DNA of 58,043 nt from JBCCTX01 sp964468435. Its GTDB lineage: Bacteria > Bacteroidota > Bacteroidia > J057. The stretch lies in the NCBI GenBank assembly GCA_964468435.1, contig CAYXVE010000031.1:1-58043 (forward strand), read 5' to 3'. Position numbers and translations under genes: made by a program. This document shows, piece by piece, positions 25,306-34,967 of this stretch. Numbering within the stretch: position 1 is the first letter of the stretch; each line of letters opens with the position of its first letter. Under the pieces are notes generated by a model, which was given only the letters and a program-made list of their open reading frames with translations, was not told the DNA's origin and ran no database searches.

Positions 25306-25362
25306 ACTATGCATGCATAGTATTTATGATCGAATATAATGAAAAAATGTTATGCATGCATA
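25306..25362 (-). promoter_or_regulatory. Paired palindromic operator candidate upstream of acyl-CoA dehydrogenase
   Basis: A perfect 16-bp palindrome ACTATGCATGCATAGT (25306-25321) and a second palindrome TATGCATGCATA (25351-25362) are 45 bp apart start to start. Both sit just ahead of the acyl-CoA dehydrogenase gene, in the position expected for a dimeric regulator such as a TetR-type fatty-acid sensor. No regulator gene is adjacent, so the binding protein is unknown. Confidence 0.65.
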
Positions 25363-25506
25363 GTATTTTTTTGGAAAATCTCATCATGTTGAGTTTATGA
25401 TTATTCGTGATAGATAAATTGAGTAGTGAGGAAGGAATATCAAATTTTCTAGTATCAATCACCCAACTGCACATTTCATAATGTCCCACCCATTAACAAC
25501 TGAAGA

Positions 25507-27051
25507 CTACAACGGAATATTTCCGTGCTTCTTACGGGGAAGCTTATCAGCTTTTTGGCTCAGTATCTCAAATGCCCTGAGTAATTTAAATCGAGTTTCG
25601 CGGGGGTAGATCACTTCATCGACAAAGCCTCTAGCGGCAGCCCGGTAAGGATTAGCAAATTTTTCTGAATAATCATCGACCTTTTCGCTGAGTTTGGCAT
25701 CGGGATCATCGGCCATGGCAATTTCACGTTTGAAAATGATCTGGGCAGCTCCCTGAGGCCCCATTACAGCAATTTCTGCTGTAGGCCAGGCATAATTCAT
25801 GTCAGCACCGATATGTTTGGAATTCATCACATCATAGGCACCACCATATGCTTTGCGGGTAATCACCGTTATCCGGGGAACTGTAGCCTCGCAAAATGCA
25901 TAGAGCAGCTTCGCCCCATCCTTAATGATGCCGTTCCATTCCTGGTCTGTACCAGGCAGAAATCCCGGTACATCTACAAACACAAGTAGAGGAATATTAA
26001 AAGAATCGCAGAAGCGTACAAAGCGAGCTGCTTTGTTGGAAGCCTCGATATCCAGTACGCCTGCTAGGATCATGGGCTGATTGGCAACGATCCCGATACT
26101 CTTTCCTCCAAGCCTGGCAAAACCAACAAGGATATTTTCCGCATATGACTTATGTACCTCCATAAATGAACCCTCATCACATGTCAAACGAATGACATCA
26201 TGCATATCATATGCCTGCTGAGAATTTTCGGGAATGAGCTGGTCCAGTTCAGGACGAAATGGATCAGAATCCTGATTGATGTTTGACTGAGGTGGAGCTT
26301 CTTCACAATTTTGAGGAATATAGGTCAGCAACCTCTTGATAGACTCGATACAATCTATTTCATGCTCACATGCAAAGTGAGTCACACCACTTTTGGATGC
26401 ATGTGTCATTGCTCCCCCCAATTCCTCGGCTGTCACTTCTTCATGTGTTACAGTCCTGACAACATTAGGACCTGTTACAAACATATAAGAAGTGTTTTTA
26501 ACCATAAAGATGAAATCCGTAATCGCAGGACTGTAGACAGCCCCCCCTGCACAGGGACCCATAACGGCGGATATCTGAGGGATTACTCCAGAAGCCCGTG
26601 TATTCCGGTAGAAGATATCGGCATATCCAGCCAGTGATACCACCCCTTCCTGTATACGTGCACCTCCGGAATCATTAAGGCCTATTAAAGGCGTGCCATT
26701 TTTCATGGCCAGATCCATAATCCGGCATATCTTTTCAGCATGTGTCTCAGAGAGCGATCCACCCATCACTGTGAAATCCTGACTGAATACATATACCTGC
26801 CTGCCATAGATCATACCATATCCGGTTACCACTCCGTCGCCCAGTACTTTTTGTTTGTCCAGACCAAACTCATTGGAACGGTGTGTCACAAACTTTCCAA
26901 TCTCTTCAAAAGACCCTTCATCCAACAACAATGTAAGTCGTTCGCGGGCTGTCAGTTTCCCTTTCCGATGCTGAATGTCTATACGGTCTCTACCGCCACC
27001 TTGAAGTGCTTCCTGATTTTTATGATCTAAAATTTCTTTGGGGTCCTTCAT
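25507..27051 (-). CDS. pccB: Acyl-CoA carboxylase beta (carboxyltransferase) subunit
   Basis: Biotin-dependent carboxyltransferase of 514 residues, most like propionyl-CoA carboxylase beta, forming methylmalonyl-CoA (or the decarboxylase equivalent). Two crotonase-fold halves are evident: LNDSGGARIQEGV and GPCAGGAVYSPAITDF in the first, and FVDVPGFLPGTDQEWNGIIKDG and RKAYGGAYDVM in the second. The length is typical. The start lies 7 nt after yebC on the same strand. Biotin carboxylase and carrier subunits are not in the window. Propionyl specificity is the usual annotation but is not proven by sequence alone. Confidence 0.9.
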   Translation of the reverse strand: MKDPKEILDHKNQEALQGGGRDRIDIQHRKGKLTARERLTLLLDEGSFEEIGKFVTHRSNEFGLDKQKVLGDGVVTGYGMIYGRQVYVFSQDFTVMGGSLSETHAEKICRIMDLAMKNGTPLIGLNDSGGARIQEGVVSLAGYADIFYRNTRASGVIPQISAVMGPCAGGAVYSPAITDFIFMVKNTSYMFVTGPNVVRTVTHEEVTAEELGGAMTHASKSGVTHFACEHEIDCIESIKRLLTYIPQNCEEAPPQSNINQDSDPFRPELDQLIPENSQQAYDMHDVIRLTCDEGSFMEVHKSYAENILVGFARLGGKSIGIVANQPMILAGVLDIEASNKAARFVRFCDSFNIPLLVFVDVPGFLPGTDQEWNGIIKDGAKLLYAFCEATVPRITVITRKAYGGAYDVMNSKHIGADMNYAWPTAEIAVMGPQGAAQIIFKREIAMADDPDAKLSEKVDDYSEKFANPYRAAARGFVDEVIYPRETRFKLLRAFEILSQKADKLPRKKHGNIPL

Positions 27052-27058
27052 ATCGATA

Positions 27059-27802
27059 TTATGATAAGGACGCCTCTATCTCCTCTGTCATTTCCAGATT
27101 GTGATACACATTCTGGACGTCTTCGTCATCTTCGATGATATCTATCAGTTTCATGACTGACTGGGCGTGTTCCAGATCCAGATTAACAGTAGTCGTGGGT
27201 ATCCGTTCGAGATTAGCACTTTCTGGCTCTATATTGAGTTCTTCAAATTTTGCATTCATGCTACCGAAATCCTCAAACATACAACTGATGATAAAGTTCT
27301 CATCATCTTGTTCTATATCTTCCAGACCAGCATCAAGAAGCTCCAGGGTAAGTTCCTCCTCATCTATTCCTTCAATGTTCACAATAAAAATTCCTTTGCG
27401 GTCAAACATATAATCCACAGAACCACTCTTACCCAGACTGCCGTTGTATTTGTTGAAATAGCTCCTGATGTTGGCAACCGTACGATTGTTATTATCGGTA
27501 AGACACTCAACGAATACTGCTACTCCATTGGGTGCATATCCTTCAAAAGTGGCTTCTTCATATGAGGTACCATCGTCGCCAGAACCTTTATTGACAGCCT
27601 TACTAATATTATCTTTAGGGACATTGGCTTTTTTGGCGTTTTGGATAGCTAATCTCAATCTTGGATTAGCATTTTGGTCGGCACCGCCTTCCTTGGTCGC
27701 CACCGAAATCTCTTTCAAAAGACGTGTAAATATCTTGGCTCTTTTCTTGTCCTGAGCCCCTTTCCTATGCTTTATATTAGCCCATTTACTATGTCCAGCC
27801 AT
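27059..27802 (-). CDS. YebC/PmpR family protein
   Basis: Protein of 247 residues with the near-invariant start MAGHSKWANIKHRKGAQDKKR and three-domain YebC sequence (GGADQNANPRLRLAIQNAKK, PKDNISKAV). Long annotated as a DNA-binding regulator, the family has more recently been linked to ribosome function at proline-rich stretches; which applies here is open. It is 7 nt upstream of the carboxyltransferase gene, so the two are co-transcribed, and 69 nt downstream of the large helical protein gene. Confidence 0.93.
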   Translation of the reverse strand: MAGHSKWANIKHRKGAQDKKRAKIFTRLLKEISVATKEGGADQNANPRLRLAIQNAKKANVPKDNISKAVNKGSGDDGTSYEEATFEGYAPNGVAVFVECLTDNNNRTVANIRSYFNKYNGSLGKSGSVDYMFDRKGIFIVNIEGIDEEELTLELLDAGLEDIEQDDENFIISCMFEDFGSMNAKFEELNIEPESANLERIPTTTVNLDLEHAQSVMKLIDIIEDDEDVQNVYHNLEMTEEIEASLS

Positions 27803-27870
27803 AGATTATTATATTATTTATTCCTTCTCAACAACAAAATTAGAAAAAATTGAGAAAATCCGACAGATGA

Positions 27871-29997
27871 TTAATCAATGAGCGTATCCTGCTCTCTTCC
27901 CAGGCGTTTCATGACATTTTCCCGTATCAACCTGTAATAATGCTTTCTTCCAGTAGTTTTATCCTGCCGTATTAATCCAATCTCGATCATGATCTTGATA
28001 TATTTTTTGGCAGTCGTTCCTTTAATATGTAACTCATCTTCAAGATCCTGAGAATAAAAACCGCTTCGGGAATACTTGACCAGAAACTTGGGCATATCGA
28101 AGACCACTTCAAATATGGTTCCCTTTTTGTAAAGGTCATAGAATATGTATCTGATCCCCTGTTCCAACTGTCTGTTGTCTGTCTCCTGTAAATCCAGGAA
28201 AAATCCTAGTCGATTGACCTCCTGGAATGTTATGTAGCTGCGGAGATTTCTGTAGGAGAAATCGAGGTGTTCTGCAGCAAGTGGTAAATCCCCTTTGGAA
28301 ATATTGATACAACGATTGAGCGTTTTATTTCTCACATCATTGGGGATATCTTTGAAATCCTCCCAATCAGCTGTGATTAAGTTAAGCGGATTATTTTCGT
28401 GCTCCAGTTTATCGATCACTGTCTGAGAAATCTGTTGTCCCAGTTGATCTTCCTGTAGCAGATTACCCAAGTGCAATAATTTGATTGCATATAGCTGATA
28501 ACGGAAATAAACTTTAATATTGAAGTTAGCTACCTCATCAAAACGGAGGTATTGATACCTGAACGCCTCTAACTGCTCTTTGCCTGCAAGCTCAATGAGC
28601 GAATCAATTTTATCAATAATCTGTCTGATCTCGGCGAAGAATATATCGAGCGTCGATACAATCCACGAAACACCCGGCTTACCTGCTTCTATCAGAAATA
28701 CGTCATTTGCTAGCTTCAAACCTGAATATAGCAGATAGAATCCTCCCTCGTCAAAGTTTTTATTTCCCAACTTAAATACATCCAGCATGACATCCAGTGC
28801 CTTACTGGGCTGTTTACCATCTGTCAACAGTATGGCATAAGCTTTTGATGCCTCGATAAAAGCTGGGTAATGGTTTTGTTTGCGATAATACTGTATAATC
28901 TCTTTCAGTTCTTTTTCGGTTATCTGCTGCTTGTGATCGATCATCATTTTAGCATACATTAACCGATATCGCATGGACTGCAGATTATCCTGGAGTGCCT
29001 GAGAGGTATTGATAGCATACTCTGATTCCTGGGTGATCTTTTCGATTAATAGCATCCTTTCCTTTTCCTCATCTTCTCCTAAATAATCGATGACACTTTT
29101 ACATGCCTGGACAAGGATCGCGGCGCGATGTACTTTTACAAAATCAGGGATATTCTGATTTTCATCTGTATCTCTGGATACACGCTGATTTTTCAGTATC
29201 TCTTTCAGCGCCTGATATGTTTCCTGATTTTCCCTGGCTTTTGAGAGTTTGTAGGAAAAAAATAATGCTTCCAGATCTTCGATAGCATATTGTACGATAT
29301 CTTCGGCAGCAGCATTTTTCATACTTTCCTTCCCTTTTTTCAATGCATCTACGATTCCTTCTATTCTGGCGGACTGATCCTCACCTTCATGGTAGAGGTA
29401 GTATTCAGCCATAAAAAGATAGTTGGCAATATTTTGGGAAAAGGGACTTTCGTGAAGGGCCTTAAAAAACCATAGCCGGGATTTATTTTGTTGATCACCA
29501 GGCTCTTCTTTCAGATAGGTATAACCAATCACAGATGATATCCACGGTATAAAGGATTTGTGCAGGTTATCCCAGTCAAGCTGATCGAGATGCGCTTCAT
29601 ACGACTCGATCGGTATATGTCGCATGATTCTGTGGAAAGCTACTTCTAGCAAAGATATATATACCTCCCAGGATGCAACCGAAATCTCATTTGCATTATG
29701 CTTATTTAAGGAATCTATACGATGCTTTGCCAGATCTATGATCTGTTGGAAGCTTCTGGGAGAATTTCTGTAGAAATAGTAGAGTAGCGCATTTTTGATA
29801 ATGAAGAAGAAGTATCGAATACTATCCTGATCATTGAGTGGGATTTTTTGCACTTCCTGATCCCAGAATTCACCGGCTTTCCGAAAGTCACGTATATCGC
29901 GAGATCTGGCAAGGTCTCTTAAAAAAGCCGGATACGTAAACGTTCTTTGGTGAGATAATAAGTCAACTAATAGCTGATATAAAAAAGCAGTAAACAT
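27871..29997 (-). CDS. Large helical-repeat protein with C-terminal winged helix, uncharacterised
   Basis: About 708 residues, not recognised as a named family. Almost the whole chain is predicted alpha-helical (aromatic- and Leu-rich amphipathic segments such as IVQYAIEDLEALFFSYKLSK), suggesting TPR-like or other helical repeats. The last 65 residues (SGFYSQDLEDELHIKGTTAKKYIKIM, then IEIGLIRQDKTTGRKHYY) read as a winged helix-turn-helix with a turn and wing. No signal peptide is seen. The ATG at 29997 is preferred; the frame stays open to 30084, but those 29 codons read like non-coding sequence. The winged helix might bind DNA or mediate protein contact. It precedes yebC on the same strand. 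The function is unknown. Confidence 0.7.
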   Translation of the reverse strand: MFTAFLYQLLVDLLSHQRTFTYPAFLRDLARSRDIRDFRKAGEFWDQEVQKIPLNDQDSIRYFFFIIKNALLYYFYRNSPRSFQQIIDLAKHRIDSLNKHNANEISVASWEVYISLLEVAFHRIMRHIPIESYEAHLDQLDWDNLHKSFIPWISSVIGYTYLKEEPGDQQNKSRLWFFKALHESPFSQNIANYLFMAEYYLYHEGEDQSARIEGIVDALKKGKESMKNAAAEDIVQYAIEDLEALFFSYKLSKARENQETYQALKEILKNQRVSRDTDENQNIPDFVKVHRAAILVQACKSVIDYLGEDEEKERMLLIEKITQESEYAINTSQALQDNLQSMRYRLMYAKMMIDHKQQITEKELKEIIQYYRKQNHYPAFIEASKAYAILLTDGKQPSKALDVMLDVFKLGNKNFDEGGFYLLYSGLKLANDVFLIEAGKPGVSWIVSTLDIFFAEIRQIIDKIDSLIELAGKEQLEAFRYQYLRFDEVANFNIKVYFRYQLYAIKLLHLGNLLQEDQLGQQISQTVIDKLEHENNPLNLITADWEDFKDIPNDVRNKTLNRCINISKGDLPLAAEHLDFSYRNLRSYITFQEVNRLGFFLDLQETDNRQLEQGIRYIFYDLYKKGTIFEVVFDMPKFLVKYSRSGFYSQDLEDELHIKGTTAKKYIKIMIEIGLIRQDKTTGRKHYYRLIRENVMKRLGREQDTLID

Positions 29998-30286
29998 GAC
30001 GTTTAAAATATATTCTACCTTATATGTATACAAATAGGCCAGATGATCAACACCTGCCCAGAAAAGGAAACATCCCCATAACACTTTGGTGGAAACTCCT
30101 GCACATATTGTGAAAAGAAGATGGACTAACGTCTACCTGTCAAAAAATTTAAAGTAGACTTTCAATAACATAATGAAATAACAAGGGATTATGTTGTACG
30201 CAATCATAATGAAAAGTACTGAGAATAAAAAGAAAACCAAAAATATTTCACCTATTTCAACAAACATTAACTGCCAATAGTTCTTA

Positions 30287-30386
30287 NNNNNNNNNNNNNN
30301 NNNNNNNNNNNNNNNNNNNNNNNNNNNNNNNNNNNNNNNNNNNNNNNNNNNNNNNNNNNNNNNNNNNNNNNNNNNNNNNNNNNNNN
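30287..30386. other. Scaffold gap (100 N)
   Basis: One hundred N of conventional rather than measured length. It removes the promoter and the N-terminal coding region of the HtrA-like protease. Flanks share no obvious overlap, unlike the gap at 49935. Confidence 0.95.
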
Positions 30387-31517
30387 ACTTACTTTTTTGA
30401 ACATCGTCAGACAGCTATAAAAACTGTATACTTGAGTGGGGAAACGACCCAATCTTCATTTTCTTACATGGACAAAGAACTTGACACGAGCAATTCGTTA
30501 CCCAATTTTGCTCAGGCGGCAAAAATATCCCGGCCTGCAGTCGTCAGCGTAAGATCTGAAAAGGGTGAGAGCGATAATATATTTCAGCTATTTCATCCAT
30601 CAGACCCCGAAGAACACAGAGGTCGTGCTTCTGGTTCGGGCGTAATTATTTCAGAAGATGGATACATCATTACCAATAATCACGTGATCGAAGAAGCTGA
30701 CAAAGTAACGGTTACGATGATCGATAATCGTGAATTTGATGCAGTAATTGTAGGTGCAGATATCAATACCGATCTGGCTCTACTTAAAATTGATGCCAAT
30801 GTTTTACCCTATCTCGAATTTGGCAATTCAGATATCACATCCATCGGAGACTGGGTACTCGCTGTAGGAAACCCCCTCAATCTTACTTCAACTGTAACAG
30901 CAGGTATCATCAGTGCCAAAGGTCGGAATCTACATCTTCTTAGAAAAGATTCTCCTTTTGCTATTGAATCTTTTATACAGACTGATGCAGTCGTAAATCG
31001 CGGAAACAGTGGAGGAGCTCTCGTAAACCTTAAAGGAGAACTCATCGGTATCAACACAGCTATTTCTTCACACTCTGGTTTTTATGCCGGTTATTCTTTT
31101 GCTATCCCATCTTCGATCGCCAGAAAGGTTATGGAAGATTTGCTTATGTATGGTGAAGTAAAAAGAGGATTACTGGGTGTGCAGATTACTCCAGTTAATG
31201 CTGATATGGCTGATGAACTTAGTCTCAGTGTGCTAAAGGGAGCTTATGTCAGAGAGGTAACCCGTCAAAGTGGTGCAGAAGAAGCAGGCATACAAAAAGG
31301 AGATGTACTGATTGCTGTCAATGATATGTCTATAGGGAGTACTTCTGAACTACAAGAACAGGTAAGTAAGTATCGTCCAGGAGATCGCGTAAAGATTACA
31401 GCTTACCGAGGAAAGGAAAGCATTGAATTCAAAGTAGTTCTCAAACCCCTAAAGGACAGCCGGGAAAGTTTGAAAATGGAAGAAAAAGAAATGGATAAGG
31501 AATGGGAAGGCAAGTAA
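30387..31517 (+). CDS. HtrA/DegQ-like serine protease, 5' end missing in gap
   Basis: Periplasmic trypsin-like protease/chaperone of the HtrA family. The reading frame is open up to the N run, so about 60 N-terminal residues (signal anchor) are lost; an internal TTG at 30432 is not a real start. The triad is visible as His in TNNHVIE, Asp in NTDLALLKI and Ser in GNSGGAL. A single PDZ domain follows (LLGVQITPVN... and GIQKGDVLIAVNDM), making it DegS/DegQ-sized rather than the two-PDZ DegP. The C-terminus is strongly charged. A hairpin overlaps its stop codon. Confidence 0.92.
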   Translation, partial: TYFFEHRQTAIKTVYLSGETTQSSFSYMDKELDTSNSLPNFAQAAKISRPAVVSVRSEKGESDNIFQLFHPSDPEEHRGRASGSGVIISEDGYIITNNHVIEEADKVTVTMIDNREFDAVIVGADINTDLALLKIDANVLPYLEFGNSDITSIGDWVLAVGNPLNLTSTVTAGIISAKGRNLHLLRKDSPFAIESFIQTDAVVNRGNSGGALVNLKGELIGINTAISSHSGFYAGYSFAIPSSIARKVMEDLLMYGEVKRGLLGVQITPVNADMADELSLSVLKGAYVREVTRQSGAEEAGIQKGDVLIAVNDMSIGSTSELQEQVSKYRPGDRVKITAYRGKESIEFKVVLKPLKDSRESLKMEEKEMDKEWEGK

Positions 31518-31526
31518 TGCCTTCCC
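31504..31526. terminator. Hairpin at the htrA/amylase convergent junction
   Basis: GGGAAGGC-AAGTAAT-GCCTTCCC; the htrA stop codon is in the loop. T richness downstream is weak on both strands, so efficiency is uncertain, but it is the only terminator-like structure between two convergent genes 22 nt apart. Confidence 0.6.
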
Positions 31527-31539
31527 ACGTTATATTTGC

Positions 31540-33462
31540 TTACTCATAGCGGTTGTTCAAAATGATCACTTCACAGGGGTTAATGTTAAATATTTCGATG
31601 TATTTCAAACCACTTCCCAATTCCTGTACCCGCAACATATCTTCTTCCTGATATATAGGCTGATAGTCTTCCGAATGTATAGAGGTATTTCCAAGTATTT
31701 TAAACGTGCTGTCCTGAAAATTGAGACTGGAATCAACAAGAATTCTGGCACCTCTTTTTTCTCGTCCATTTACATTTATGATAATTACAGCTTCTTCCTC
31801 GTCCAGGATACGGGACCAAGCCAGAATTTCACCATTTCCGTAAACATCAAAAGGTGCATCCAGAAAGGATATTGGGCGTATATACTGCCTGCCAAATCTC
31901 AACACGGGATACTTCTTCCTCAGTTCAGCTAGTTGGCTGATACGCAGATAAGCTGGATGCTGATCGTCGAAACAATGATAACCTGAGGTCCCAAAGGGGC
32001 CAAATCCGGGGAGGGAGGCATCCTTTTCCATACCCTCTTTTGCATCCTTCAATGGATGTACGGGGCCAAACATTGCCTCACGTAGATAGCGATCTGCATG
32101 ATCACCTCCTCCCCAGCCTGGTAGCCATTTCCATTCACTGGATTCAGGGCCTGAGAATGCCTGCTCTGTACCATAGTATATGCAGGGTATACCCAACGTA
32201 AATAACTGAACAGCCACTGGTACCACCACCTGATGGGTTTGGGAAGCCCCTACGGAAAAACGCAACTTTTGTCCGATTACATGATCGTGATCATCCAGGA
32301 TAGAAACATGCTTGTCACCAAGATTTCTGTGTGATCCCATGCTATTCTCCACCCCCTCAAATCCTACAAAATATGTTTGTGGATGAGTAAGGCCCTTACC
32401 CAATGCAACTAAATTAGGACGCATTTCGCCTATATCGAGTACAGCATTGAGGTTTCGCTTCAAAGCATTGATATATTGCGCCTGGAAGCTGCTCCCCCCA
32501 GCAATCTCACCCAGTAAGAAAAAATCTTCTTTGCCAATGTTAGCAGCAAATTCCCTGATCGTACCACAAAAATTTCTGCCATCTTCTAGTGAAACATGTT
32601 TGAGCGTATCCAGGCGAAACCCATCACAATCAGTAAGTGCTATCCAATATTTAAAACATTTGGCCACCAAATTCAATACCTCACGGTTGGCTGTGTTGAA
32701 ATCTCGCAAGGTAAAAAAATCCGTACGCTTATGCTCGGCAAAGGGGTCGACTGTATCACCTGCTCCCAGATTGCCAGATCCTGCCCGGGTGTATAGCTCT
32801 GTATCCTGCAACTCTACCGGATACACTCCATCCTCAGATGTAGCAATGTTATCTACCGGTTGCCCCGCTTCGTCAAGCCAGTTCCCAAACTCATACCTAT
32901 GCGGATAGGGACGATAGGGCGGCATCCACTCATTTTCAGGATAGATCCAGTTGGGACCAGAATGGTTGAAAATAATATCTAGAATGACATGCATCCCTTT
33001 TTCATGAGCCTCATCTATCAGCTTGATCAAATCTTCTTTGGTACCAAAATGTGGGTCTACGGTCAGAAAATTTTGTATTCCGTATCCATGGTAATCGTTT
33101 TGATGAGCTCTTTGCTTAAATACAGGGCTCAACCATATCGTAGTGATCCCCAGATTTAACAGGTAATCTAGTTTGGAGCGCACACCTTGCAGTGTTCCTC
33201 CCTGCCAACGATGAGCACCAGAGTAAGCCCATTCATTCCATTTCCAGTCTCTCTCCCTCAATTGTGGAATATTACTTCTGTCCAGAAGGCGATCTGAGTT
33301 TTCATTGCCATCACTAAAGCGGTCAACCATGAGAAAATAGATTACCTCATTCTGCCATGAAACGGGAGAAGGAGTATACTGCGTTCTCCTAGGCAAGGAC
33401 AATTCTGACAAACTGTTATGCGTGGTACCTGCCAGTTGACTACGTATCGATTGTTGTATCAT
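31540..33462 (-). CDS. Alpha-amylase family (GH13) glycoside hydrolase
   Basis: Protein of 640 residues with the GH13 barrel. The conserved regions are LDIIFNHSGP (region I), GFRLDTLKHV (II, nucleophile Asp), LLGEIAGG (III, acid/base Glu) and ILDDHDHVIG (IV, where DDHD replaces the commoner NHD). A C-terminal beta domain follows. No signal peptide is evident, so it may act in the cytoplasm on maltodextrin or glycogen, together with the MalQ of this window. The exact bond specificity (alpha-amylase, neopullulanase or trehalose-type) is not decided by the motifs. Confidence 0.9.
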   Translation of the reverse strand: MIQQSIRSQLAGTTHNSLSELSLPRRTQYTPSPVSWQNEVIYFLMVDRFSDGNENSDRLLDRSNIPQLRERDWKWNEWAYSGAHRWQGGTLQGVRSKLDYLLNLGITTIWLSPVFKQRAHQNDYHGYGIQNFLTVDPHFGTKEDLIKLIDEAHEKGMHVILDIIFNHSGPNWIYPENEWMPPYRPYPHRYEFGNWLDEAGQPVDNIATSEDGVYPVELQDTELYTRAGSGNLGAGDTVDPFAEHKRTDFFTLRDFNTANREVLNLVAKCFKYWIALTDCDGFRLDTLKHVSLEDGRNFCGTIREFAANIGKEDFFLLGEIAGGSSFQAQYINALKRNLNAVLDIGEMRPNLVALGKGLTHPQTYFVGFEGVENSMGSHRNLGDKHVSILDDHDHVIGQKLRFSVGASQTHQVVVPVAVQLFTLGIPCIYYGTEQAFSGPESSEWKWLPGWGGGDHADRYLREAMFGPVHPLKDAKEGMEKDASLPGFGPFGTSGYHCFDDQHPAYLRISQLAELRKKYPVLRFGRQYIRPISFLDAPFDVYGNGEILAWSRILDEEEAVIIINVNGREKRGARILVDSSLNFQDSTFKILGNTSIHSEDYQPIYQEEDMLRVQELGSGLKYIEIFNINPCEVIILNNRYE

Positions 33463-33594
33463 TTTATTGGGAGTTTATGGGTTCTGCTTAATACAAATGT
33501 TCTATTTGACGGTTAGTATTAGAAAGCATAGAAAATTATAGTCTGCTTTTGGCGGTAAAATATAGAATCTCATCATTTACTTTTAACTTTGGAT

Positions 33595-34311
33595 ATGGTA
33601 AATTTAAGCGTAAACATCAATAAAGTAGCATTATTAAGAAATTCTAGAGGGAAAAACCTTCCGGATGTGCTTAAGGTAGCGCAGGATTGTGTTAGGTTTG
33701 GCGCCGATGGTATCACAGTACATCCCAGACCTGACGGACGTCATATCAGAAAGGATGATGTATCTCAGTTGGCTGAGCAGCTGAGGGTTGAATTCAATGT
33801 AGAGGGATATCCTTCTGAATCATTTCTCAGCATGATGGAAGATGTAAGACCTGCACAGTGTACGCTGGTACCAGATCCTCCAGGAGCGCTGACCTCCAGT
33901 GCAGGTTGGGATATATTGAAGCATAAGCATTTTTTGCTCGATGTCATACGGAGACTGCAGCAAGCAGGTACCAGAACCTCTATCTTTATAGAGACAGAAC
34001 TGGATCAGATTGATATGGCTCGCGAAATTGGCACAGACCGGATAGAGCTTTATACCGAAGAATATGCTAATCAGTATTCTGAGAATCCGGAAGCAGCAAT
34101 TGCGCCCTATACCCGAGCTGCTGCTTACGCAGCAGAAATAGGCCTCGGTGTAAATGCGGGACATGACCTCAACCTTAAAAATCTTGCATATTTCGCAAAA
34201 AATATTCCATCCTTACTAGAGGTGTCCATAGGACATGCACTGATCAGTGATGCACTTTACATGGGGTTGGAAACTACGATTGCTAAATATCAAAAAAGCC
34301 TGGGTAAATAG
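33595..34311 (+). CDS. pdxJ: Pyridoxine 5'-phosphate synthase
   Basis: Last enzyme of the DXP-dependent vitamin B6 route, condensing 1-deoxyxylulose 5-phosphate with 3-amino-2-oxopropyl phosphate. The product has 238-240 residues, the standard length. Motifs are LSVNINKVALLRNSRG at the N-terminus, GADGITVHPRPDGRHI, ELYTEEYA and GLGVNAGHDLN. The ATG at 33595 is preferred to an in-frame TTG at 33589. It stands alone between a divergent amylase gene and a convergent coiled-coil gene. Confidence 0.96.
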   Translation: MVNLSVNINKVALLRNSRGKNLPDVLKVAQDCVRFGADGITVHPRPDGRHIRKDDVSQLAEQLRVEFNVEGYPSESFLSMMEDVRPAQCTLVPDPPGALTSSAGWDILKHKHFLLDVIRRLQQAGTRTSIFIETELDQIDMAREIGTDRIELYTEEYANQYSENPEAAIAPYTRAAAYAAEIGLGVNAGHDLNLKNLAYFAKNIPSLLEVSIGHALISDALYMGLETTIAKYQKSLGK

Positions 34312-34318
34312 CCCAGGC
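34298..34318 (-). terminator. Terminator for the acidic helical protein gene
   Basis: GCCTGGG/CCCAGGC stem with the pdxJ stop codon in its loop region; on the minus strand it is followed by six T. It serves the minus-strand gene ending at 34339. Confidence 0.8.
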
Positions 34319-34338
34319 CTTATGGAAAAAACCACTCA

Positions 34339-34764
34339 TTAATCTTTTTTCTCATCCTCATCTTCTACATCCCATGCCTCTTCTGCTGTTTCTTCGGTTT
34401 GATCTACAGCATCTTCCACTTTTTCTTTAACTGATTCCGCCGAAGCCTTTACTTTCTCTAGCAACTCTTCTGCCTGATCTTCAGCTTTCTCTACAATATT
34501 TTCAATTTTATCTTCCAGTTTTTCAGCGTACTCTTCAGCCTTTTCCAAAGCCTCAGCAGCCCGCTCTTTCATGGATAAAGCCAAGCCTGAGGCTTTCTCC
34601 ATGACTCCTCCCGCCGAGGCTGTGGCTTCTTCAGTAATGCCTTCCATAACATCTTCTGCTCTGTCAGCAAGGTTCTCTGCCATGGACTTTCCTTTTTCCA
34701 AAGCAGCATCAGCGGATTGTGAAGCTCCGCCAAACCATTTTTTCATTTTGTCTAAAAAACTCAT
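34339..34764 (-). CDS. Acidic, Ala/Glu/Lys-rich helical protein
   Basis: Protein of 141 residues beginning MSFLDKMKKWFGG and then almost entirely an 11-residue-like amphipathic helix of Ala, Glu, Lys and Asp (for example AEDQAEELLEKVKASAESVK), ending in an acidic tail EDEDEKKD. There are no cysteines and no signal peptide. The composition resembles LEA-like or YtxH/apolipoprotein-like stress proteins, or a membrane-surface-associated helix. No catalytic function is expected. It is monocistronic with its own terminator. Confidence 0.7.
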   Translation of the reverse strand: MSFLDKMKKWFGGASQSADAALEKGKSMAENLADRAEDVMEGITEEATASAGGVMEKASGLALSMKERAAEALEKAEEYAEKLEDKIENIVEKAEDQAEELLEKVKASAESVKEKVEDAVDQTEETAEEAWDVEDEDEKKD

Positions 34765-34967
34765 GATAGTTAGTTAATTACAATAACCCGGATATTTTAT
34801 AACGATATTACTAAACATCTTCAATTAATCAAATGCATGGAGTTCTATTATTTGTATGATACGAATAAAGCGGAATACTTTAATGCCATACAAATCAATT
34901 CTACTATCACAAAATGAGCTATTCTTTATATCTTTATTAGTCATGTTGCTTTTTGACCGACTTTAGC

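Noticed and set aside
27167..27565. 132-codon plus-strand frame inside yebC
   Set aside because: Antisense shadow of yebC; no recognisable features.
29998..30084. Upstream start for the helical protein at 30084
   Set aside because: The 29 extra codons (MLWGCFLFWAG...) look like untranslated leader; the helical protein sequence starts naturally at 29997.
33584..33591. TAACTTTG as the pdxJ promoter (and CAACTTTG before comEC)
   Set aside because: Only 3-5 nt before the start codons and without a TTG at the right spacing, so chance similarity is more likely than a leaderless promoter.
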